Origin: B4-G1 sp964393895
Lineage (GTDB): Bacteria > Chloroflexota > Anaerolineae > B4-G1
Assembly: GCA_964393895.1 (NCBI GenBank)
Contig: CAYMWP010000139.1
Location: 1-11,869, forward strand
DNA: 11,869 nt
Direction: 5' to 3'
Below, piece by piece: positions 7,093 to 11,869 of this stretch. Both the position numbers and the translations under genes were made by a program. Each line of letters begins with the position of its first letter. The first letter of the stretch is position 1. A model generated the notes under the pieces. The model had not been told where the DNA came from. It did no database searches and saw only the letters and a list, made by a program, of their open reading frames with translations.

Positions 7093-7515
7093 TCAAGCAA
7101 GTTCGGCCTCCAGCGCCTGCTGGATGACTTGGATGGCGGCGTTGATCTGCTTGGTGAGCGCCTTCCACTCGATGCCTACAATTTCAAAGCCCGGTTGATT
7201 GATGGGTAGGAGCAGTTTGCGCCCCCGCGCTCCGGCCACGGCCGTGGCGATGGCTGGTGTGATCTCGCCCATCAGCGAGTTGGGGACAACGACGCTGATG
7301 GGAGCCAAGATAAAGTCGGCCAGGTTGATAGAGACGCGGATGGCGTTCTCGCCGGTGGCGCCTCGATTGGCGCGGGCGCGCATCATCTTGTCGGTGGCGA
7401 TGGCGTTGGCGCCCAGCGCGATGATATCTACGTCGAGCGGCAAACCCTGGCGCAGTTGTGTCACGATCTGCGCCCCGATGCCCCCACCCATACCGTCAAT
7501 CACTGCGATAACCAT
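7093..7515 (-). CDS. DUF3842 family protein
   Basis: 140 residues from the preferred start. MVIAVIDGMGGGIGAQIVTQL begins with a beta strand and a glycine-rich loop (residues 7-14) like a Rossmann-type nucleotide-binding turn. Then come IIALGANAIATDKMMRARAN, GATGENAI, PNSLMGEITPAIATAV and LLLPINQPGFEIVGI, all hallmarks of DUF3842, a family of about 130-140 residues with no assigned function that I know of. The start at 7515 was chosen because the family begins at this MVIAVIDGMGG and GGAGA lies 5 bases upstream. In-frame ATGs at 7578 and 7605 would add 21 or 30 residues, but these derive from a duplicated start region and a palindrome. It lies 118 bases upstream of cooT in the same orientation. 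A link to metal or redox-enzyme maturation is only a guess from that neighbour. Confidence 0.85.
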   Translation of the reverse strand: MVIAVIDGMGGGIGAQIVTQLRQGLPLDVDIIALGANAIATDKMMRARANRGATGENAIRVSINLADFILAPISVVVPNSLMGEITPAIATAVAGARGRKLLLPINQPGFEIVGIEWKALTKQINAAIQVIQQALEAELA

Positions 7516-7593
7516 TTCAGTCTCCAGGGGTAACTGCTCAGGCTGTAGACCTCCGAGGTCTGGACTAGGCTGAATCATTTCAGTCTCCGGGGG
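7513..7593. repeat. 18-bp direct repeats flanking a palindrome at the DUF3842 start
   Basis: CATTTCAGTCTCCAGGGG at 7513-7530 recurs as CATTTCAGTCTCCGGGGG at 7576-7593, 17 of 18 positions identical and exactly 63 bases apart. Each copy carries, on the minus strand, a GGAGA ribosome binding site and an ATG in the same frame. Between them lies the palindrome AGACCTC-C-GAGGTCT (7547-7561). The layout resembles a small palindromic element bounded by a duplicated flank, or a local tandem duplication into which the palindrome came. Confidence 0.75.
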
Positions 7594-7637
7594 GGGATTG
7601 TACATCAGGACGGTTCAGAGGGCAAGCGCGTTGCTCG

Positions 7638-8114
7638 CTATTCATACTCGCTTCTTTTGTCGAAAGGGGATGTCTTTTGTCCCACCATTGCCTGTAGCTC
7701 GGCCAGAGCCTGTTGCGCGGCCTCGCGCTCGGCTGGGGGCAGCGCAAGCGCGGCGAACTCGTCTTCGTCGAGCGCGCGTGTCTCTCCATTGGGCGCGACC
7801 CACAGATCGAGCGCCAAATCCTCGGCACTCACCTCGGCGGCGGTGATGCGGGCCGGGCGGGTGACGTTGCAGTACCAGCCCTTCAAGCGGCCGTCGCTGG
7901 CGCGGATCTCAAAGATATTGTACCAGCGGTCGGCGTAAAAGTATTCGGTCCAGTGATCGTTAGGTTCGAGGATGACGTAGCCCAGATCCAGCGATGCTCG
8001 TCTCCAGAAGGTGCGCAGCACGATGGCGGACTCTTCACGCTGGAGCACCTGGCCAGGGTAGGCAGTGACCTGGCGTCCGGCGTGATCGAGTTTACGGACA
8101 GTGATCGTCGTCAT
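7638..8114 (-). CDS. DUF402 domain protein
   Basis: 158 residues. The central part has the order expected for DUF402: VILEPNDHWTEYFYADRWYNIFEI (47-70), LKGWYCNV (77-84), LALDLWVAPNG (100-110) and LDEDEF (115-120). A Gln/Ala/Glu-rich helix follows and the end is polar. DUF402 members include nucleoside di/triphosphate phosphatases of Gram-positive bacteria and the FAU-1-type RNA-binding proteins. Acidic residues in the DLALDL and LDEDEF blocks are candidate metal ligands, but I cannot decide between phosphatase and RNA-binding roles. The ATG at 8114 has no strong Shine-Dalgarno sequence. The gene starts 36 bases after the acyl-CoA dehydrogenase stop, so it may be read through from the etf operon; no terminator is visible between them. 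Confidence 0.85.
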   Translation of the reverse strand: MTTITVRKLDHAGRQVTAYPGQVLQREESAIVLRTFWRRASLDLGYVILEPNDHWTEYFYADRWYNIFEIRASDGRLKGWYCNVTRPARITAAEVSAEDLALDLWVAPNGETRALDEDEFAALALPPAEREAAQQALAELQAMVGQKTSPFDKRSEYE

Positions 8115-8150
8115 TAGGTGGGTTGAGAGGTGCGACGCGCTTTAGGGTGT

Positions 8151-9866
8151 CTAGCACCTCAAGACTGTATCTCTGGCCCGCAACGGGGTCGGGTCGAGCG
8201 CCCGGAGCACATCCACTTTACTGTGCAGCACGGGCAGTGTCTCGCCGACGTAGATGGCGGCTAAATCCCGCTTTCTCTCCGTCAGACGCGCATTCTGTAG
8301 CGTCAGCCAGCAGTTGACGGTGCCCACCGCCACGTCGGCCAGGTCGGACCCATAGTAATCAATCATCACGCGATCCTGTTCCTTCAGATGGTCAATGCAG
8401 CGGCTAAGCAGTGCGGTAGTCTCTTCCACCTGGGATTTGAGCGGGGCCAGTTCCGGCCCATAGTCCTGAGCCGCCCACTCGTTCAGAAGACTATCCAGCG
8501 CGTGGCCCAGCAGCGGCCCGGTGGCGGCCACGATCTGAAGCTGGCTGGTGCCCTCGTAGATGTTGGTCACGCGAACGTCGCGAAAGTGGCGCTCGACGTT
8601 GAACTCGCGCATGTAGCCGGCGCCGCCGTGAATTTGCAGCGCCTGGTAGCAGACCCGGTTGCCCATCTCGGTGGCATAGTACTTGGCCAGCGGGGTCAGC
8701 ACTGAAGCCAGCCGGTCGGCCTGCTTGAGCCTTTTGCGGCCCTCAGAGTCGAGTTGACCCAGCTCTTTACGCTGCTCGCAAACCCTCTTCAAGTCCACCC
8801 AGCGCCCGGCCTCGTAGACCAGCGCCCGCGTGGTCTCGATCTCGGCCCGCATTGAGAGCAGCATGCGGTAGACCGGCGGGATCTCGTTGATCGGCCGGCC
8901 GAACTGGACGCGCTGTTGGGCGTATTGGTAGGCCTCGCGGTAGGCGGCCTCGGCTATGCCCACGGCCTGCGCCGAGACGGCCAGCCTGGCTCCGTTCATC
9001 ATTGCCATAGCGTAGCGAATCAACCCAAAGCGGCGTTTGCCGATCAGTTCGGCGGGCGTGTCGCGGAACTGGACTTCGCAGGTGGGGGAGGCGTGGAGGC
9101 CCATTTTGCTTTCGATGCGGCGGACGCGCACCGTCTCGTCCGCTTCGACGATGAACATTGAGAGGCCGCGGGCGTCGGCGGATCCCTCTTCGGAGCGGGC
9201 CAGCACCAGTAGGACGTCGGCGCAGCCGTTGGTGATGAAGCGTTTGACGCCGTTGAGCCGCCATGTCCCGGCGTCCTCGTCGTAAGTGGCGCGGGTCTGC
9301 ACGACGCCCAGGTCGGAGCCGGCGTCCGGCTCGGTGAGCACCATGGCGCCGGTTACCTCGCCTCGGGCAAAGCGGGGCAGGACGCCGGCCTTTGTCTGCT
9401 CGTCGCCGTACTCGTTGATGGCGGCCGAGATCTCTTGCAGGCCAAAGATGGTCATCAGCCCGGCGTCGGCGCGGGAGATGATCTCGACCATCATCTGGAA
9501 GACAGTCTCCGGCAGGTTCAGGCCGCCGTACTCCCAGGGCAGCATCGCGCCCATCAACTCGGCCTGGCGGAGCAGGGCCAGCGCCTCCTGGGTCGCGGCG
9601 GTGTAGGTGACCTGACCGTCGCTGAACTGCACGCCCTGCTCGTCCGCCTCGGCGGCCCGGGGGGCGATGCGGGTGGCGCAGATTTCCCCCAGCAGGGTCA
9701 GGAGCAAGCGGTAATTATCTTTGGCGTCGGCATAGTTGCGCGGCGCGGCCGGGTATTGAGCGTGAGTGGTGTACCCCTCTTCCAGCGCTGCGACGATCTC
9801 TTCAAGGTCAAGCTTATCCAGGTGGAATTGCAGGTCGAGGTTGTCGGTGAAGAAATTCTCCGTCAT
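8151..9866 (-). CDS. Acyl-CoA dehydrogenase family flavoprotein
   Basis: 571 residues, longer than the usual 380-residue acyl-CoA dehydrogenase and like the 560-600 residue bacterial class with a C-terminal helical extension. The FAD/substrate motif MVLTEPDAGSD is at 175-185, FITNG at 210-214, and QIHGGAGYMRE at 411-421. The general-base Glu is Glu438 in IYEGTSQ, the position equivalent to Glu376 of medium-chain acyl-CoA dehydrogenase. Residues after about 455 form the extra helical domain. It should transfer electrons between an acyl-CoA substrate and FAD, with ETF as partner; the chain length and the physiological direction cannot be read from the sequence. AGGAGA lies 6 bases before the ATG, which overlaps the etfA stop as ATGA, so enzyme and ETF are made together. 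The family is certain, the substrate is not. Confidence 0.95.
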   Translation of the reverse strand: MTENFFTDNLDLQFHLDKLDLEEIVAALEEGYTTHAQYPAAPRNYADAKDNYRLLLTLLGEICATRIAPRAAEADEQGVQFSDGQVTYTAATQEALALLRQAELMGAMLPWEYGGLNLPETVFQMMVEIISRADAGLMTIFGLQEISAAINEYGDEQTKAGVLPRFARGEVTGAMVLTEPDAGSDLGVVQTRATYDEDAGTWRLNGVKRFITNGCADVLLVLARSEEGSADARGLSMFIVEADETVRVRRIESKMGLHASPTCEVQFRDTPAELIGKRRFGLIRYAMAMMNGARLAVSAQAVGIAEAAYREAYQYAQQRVQFGRPINEIPPVYRMLLSMRAEIETTRALVYEAGRWVDLKRVCEQRKELGQLDSEGRKRLKQADRLASVLTPLAKYYATEMGNRVCYQALQIHGGAGYMREFNVERHFRDVRVTNIYEGTSQLQIVAATGPLLGHALDSLLNEWAAQDYGPELAPLKSQVEETTALLSRCIDHLKEQDRVMIDYYGSDLADVAVGTVNCWLTLQNARLTERKRDLAAIYVGETLPVLHSKVDVLRALDPTPLRARDTVLRC

Positions 9867-10897
9867 TCTGATTCTCCTGTCGGGAGGTGCGCCACATCTG
9901 CGCGGTAGGCGCGGATCATCCAGGGGATGACTTTGTTCAAGTCGCCCACGATCTTGTAATGGCTGACCTGGAAAATCGGGGCGTCGGGGTCGCTGTTGAT
10001 GGCGACGATCTTGCTCGATTGGTCCATCCCGGCGCGATGCTGCACCGCGCCCGAAATGCCGCAGGCGATGTATAGCCGGGGCCGCACGGTGACGCCGGTC
10101 TGCCCTACCTGGTGCTCGTGGGAGATGAATCCGGCGTCAACGGCGGCGCGGGAAGCGGCCACCTCGCCGCCGAGCGCCTGGGCCAGCTCGCGGATGAGTT
10201 GAAAATTCTCGCGGCTGCCCACGCCCGCGCCGCCAGCGACGATGACTGACGCTCCTTTCAGGTCGCAGGTGGGAGCGCGCATCTCGCGTTTCAATACTCG
10301 CAGTGCCAGGTCGCGCTCGTCGAACCCTGGCTCGATCATCTCGATCTCGCCCCGGCGCGTGCTGTCCGGTTCTCTCTGCTTCATCACGCCCTCGCGCACG
10401 GTCGCCATCTGGGGGTGCATCTCTGGATTGACGATGGTGGCGATGATGTTGCCGCCAAAGGCGGGCCGAATCTGGTACAGCAGGTCGGGGTAGGTTTCAC
10501 CCCCGCGCTCAAAATCCCCTATCTGGAGCGCGGTGCAGTCGGCGGTCAGTCCGGCGCGGATCCCGCTGGCGACGCGCGGGGCCAGGTCGCGCCCGGTTGG
10601 CGTGGCCCCCAGGAGAAAGATGTAGGGCCGTCGCTCCTGCACCAGCGCCGTGATGACTTTGGCGTAGGGCAGCGTGCGGTACAGCGCCAATTCGGGATGG
10701 TCGGCCAGCAGCACCCGATCAGCGCCGTGGTGGATGGCCTGTTCGGCCAGGCCGGTGACGCCGCTACCGAGCAGCAGGCCGCACACGCGACCCTTCAATC
10801 TATCGGCCAGTTCCCGCGCCTTTGAGAGCAATTCCAGACTGACGGGGGCGACGCATTCATTCTCTTGCTCGATAAAGGCCCAGACTTCTCGTGTCAT
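9863..10897 (-). CDS. etfA: Electron transfer flavoprotein alpha subunit
   Basis: 344 residues. The N-terminal domain resembles that of EtfB. The C-terminal FAD-binding domain shows SRAAVDAG (249-256), VGQTGVTV (264-271), YIACGISGAVQH (276-287) and INSDPDAPIF (300-309). These motifs bind the FAD of the alpha subunit in the ETF family. No ferredoxin-like iron-sulfur extension is present at the N terminus. With EtfB it forms the soluble heterodimer that carries electrons between flavoprotein dehydrogenases and a quinone oxidoreductase or, in bifurcating types, NAD(H) and ferredoxin. Its start overlaps the etfB stop and its stop overlaps the dehydrogenase start, each as ATGA. GGAGG stands 10 bases before the start. 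Confidence 0.95.
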   Translation of the reverse strand: MTREVWAFIEQENECVAPVSLELLSKARELADRLKGRVCGLLLGSGVTGLAEQAIHHGADRVLLADHPELALYRTLPYAKVITALVQERRPYIFLLGATPTGRDLAPRVASGIRAGLTADCTALQIGDFERGGETYPDLLYQIRPAFGGNIIATIVNPEMHPQMATVREGVMKQREPDSTRRGEIEMIEPGFDERDLALRVLKREMRAPTCDLKGASVIVAGGAGVGSRENFQLIRELAQALGGEVAASRAAVDAGFISHEHQVGQTGVTVRPRLYIACGISGAVQHRAGMDQSSKIVAINSDPDAPIFQVSHYKIVGDLNKVIPWMIRAYRADVAHLPTGESE

Positions 10898-11784
10898 AGG
10901 ACATAGTCCTCCACCAGCTCCTGCACCAGCGCCGCGACGCTCTCTGGAGTGGGTGGAATTTCCTTACTCTCACTTGTCTCCAGCACGACGGATTCAATCT
11001 TGAGCACTTTGGTGGGCGAGCCGGAAAGGCCCAGCTTGTTCTCGTCGGCTTTTACGTCGGCGGCGCTCCAAACCGGGATTCTCTGGTCGCGCCTGGCCAG
11101 GTAAGCGTCCAGTGCTTCCTCGGTCTCGAACTCGGGCCATCGCTCCAGCAAGGTGGGGTACTCGAGCGGGGTGGCGGCCAGCTTGCAGGCCATCATCAGG
11201 CGGGCCGAGGGGGGGCGAGGTTGGTTGGCCGAGCCGACCACGGTCAGCAGGCAGGGCAGTGTACACTTGACCGTCTCGCTGCCCAGGGGGAAGGCCCGCC
11301 GGACGACGATTTCGCTTCCTTGCAGCGCTTGGATGGATTCGGCGTAGGTGATTTGTGGGAGGCCCAGTTTTTCGGCCACCTGCGGGCCGACCTGGGCGGT
11401 GTCGCCGTCTATCGCTTGCCGCCCGCAAAAGACGAGGTCAAAGTCGCCTATCCGTTCGATGGCGCATTTGAGAGCGTAGGAAGTGGCCAGCGTGTCCGAC
11501 CCGGCGAACTTTCTATCGCTGAGCAGTATCACCCGGTCGCCGCCGCGATACAGCGCCTCGCGCAGCACCTCGGCTGCTCGCGGCGGCCCCATCGTCAGCA
11601 CGGTCACCTGGCCGCCGTGTTGCTCCCTCACTTGCAGCGCCATCTCTAGCGCGTTCAGGTCTTCCGGGTTAAAGATGGCGGGCAGGGCAGCCCGGTTGAC
11701 CGTGCCATCTTCTCTCATCGCCTGGCCGGTGATGTTGGCGGTATCGGGCACTTGTTTGACCAATACCACGCAGTTGTAGGCCAT
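10894..11784 (-). CDS. etfB: Electron transfer flavoprotein beta subunit
   Basis: 296 residues, somewhat longer than canonical EtfB (about 250-260). The start MAYNCVVLVKQVPDTANI is typical of the family. CGRQAIDGDTAQVGPQVAEKLGLPQ holds the nucleotide-binding loop in the form seen in FixA-type and clostridial EtfBs, rather than the AIDDDCNQTG form of mitochondrial-type EtfBs. The later stretch PVWSAADVKADENKLGLSGSPTKV is also of the longer type. The subunit binds AMP in classic ETFs or a second FAD in bifurcating ones. The ATG at 11784 was chosen because AGGAGG lies 4 bases upstream; a 19-residue longer reading has no family support. It is the first gene of the operon visible here. The bifurcating assignment is inference. 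Confidence 0.94.
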   Translation of the reverse strand: MAYNCVVLVKQVPDTANITGQAMREDGTVNRAALPAIFNPEDLNALEMALQVREQHGGQVTVLTMGPPRAAEVLREALYRGGDRVILLSDRKFAGSDTLATSYALKCAIERIGDFDLVFCGRQAIDGDTAQVGPQVAEKLGLPQITYAESIQALQGSEIVVRRAFPLGSETVKCTLPCLLTVVGSANQPRPPSARLMMACKLAATPLEYPTLLERWPEFETEEALDAYLARRDQRIPVWSAADVKADENKLGLSGSPTKVLKIESVVLETSESKEIPPTPESVAALVQELVEDYVL

Positions 11785-11837
11785 AGTACCTCCTGCTCGA
11801 TTTAGGATTCCAAGACAGTAATTCCCGTTTTGAAGCC

Positions 11838-11861
11838 GCACCGCCGTAAAACAGACGGTGC
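11838..11861. promoter_or_regulatory. Inverted repeat upstream of etfB
   Basis: GCACCG at 11838-11843 and CGGTGC at 11856-11861 form a 6-bp stem around 12 bases, about 54 bases before the etfB start. No T-tract follows on either strand. It could be an operator, the tail of an upstream terminator, or chance. I see no convincing -35/-10 pair in 11785-11869. Confidence 0.25.
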
Positions 11862-11869
11862 TGGCTAGT

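Noticed and set aside
11785..11841. 19-residue N-terminal extension of EtfB
   Set aside because: The EtfB family starts at the VVLVKQVPDT strand, and AGGAGG lies directly before the ATG at 11784.
1..11869. CRISPR array, tRNA or rRNA gene, or an autonomous insertion sequence
   Set aside because: No regularly spaced direct repeats, cloverleaf-like or rRNA-like sequence, or transposase motif was seen on either strand. The only repeats are the short palindromic ones reported.

Overview
The window is GC-rich and almost every supported gene lies on the minus strand, so transcription runs right to left. It carries short palindromic repeats of a kind often seen in Chloroflexota (Anaerolineae-like) and in some deltaproteobacterial and planctomycete genomes. 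Together with HEAT/WD40 proteins, a Ycf46-like AAA ATPase, CooT, DUF3842 and DUF402, this suggests a Chloroflexota-type bacterium. No rRNA, tRNA or marker gene is present to confirm that.

Right part (8151-11784): a tight operon etfB - etfA - acyl-CoA dehydrogenase, with both junctions made by 4-base ATGA stop/start overlaps. It encodes an electron transfer flavoprotein pair and its probable flavoprotein dehydrogenase partner, for acyl-CoA oxidation or reduction. EtfB carries the AIDGDTAQVGP signature that I associate with FixA/clostridial-type EtfBs.

Middle part (6174-8114): four small units. They are a DUF402 protein, a DUF3842 protein whose start region carries an in-frame 63-bp direct-repeat/palindrome insertion, a CooT-family nickel-binding protein, and the C-terminal remnant of a carbon-nitrogen hydrolase. 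The remnant is cut close to its active-site cysteine by a nested inverted-repeat element (about 6500-6692). The cooT leader contains competing inverted repeats, and a weak terminator-like hairpin follows cooT.

Left part (107-6145): a three-gene cluster with a Ycf46-like AAA ATPase followed by two tandem paralogues of about 700-740 residues. Each paralogue has N-terminal HEAT-like repeats, an uncharacterised middle region, a WD40-type beta-propeller and a nearly invariant acidic C-terminal tail. The paralogues are translationally coupled by a GTGA overlap. No effector enzyme is visible. The cluster looks like an ATPase plus two scaffold/sensor proteins and is the best candidate here for an undescribed system. 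A perfect 15-bp hairpin closes the cluster at 61-94.
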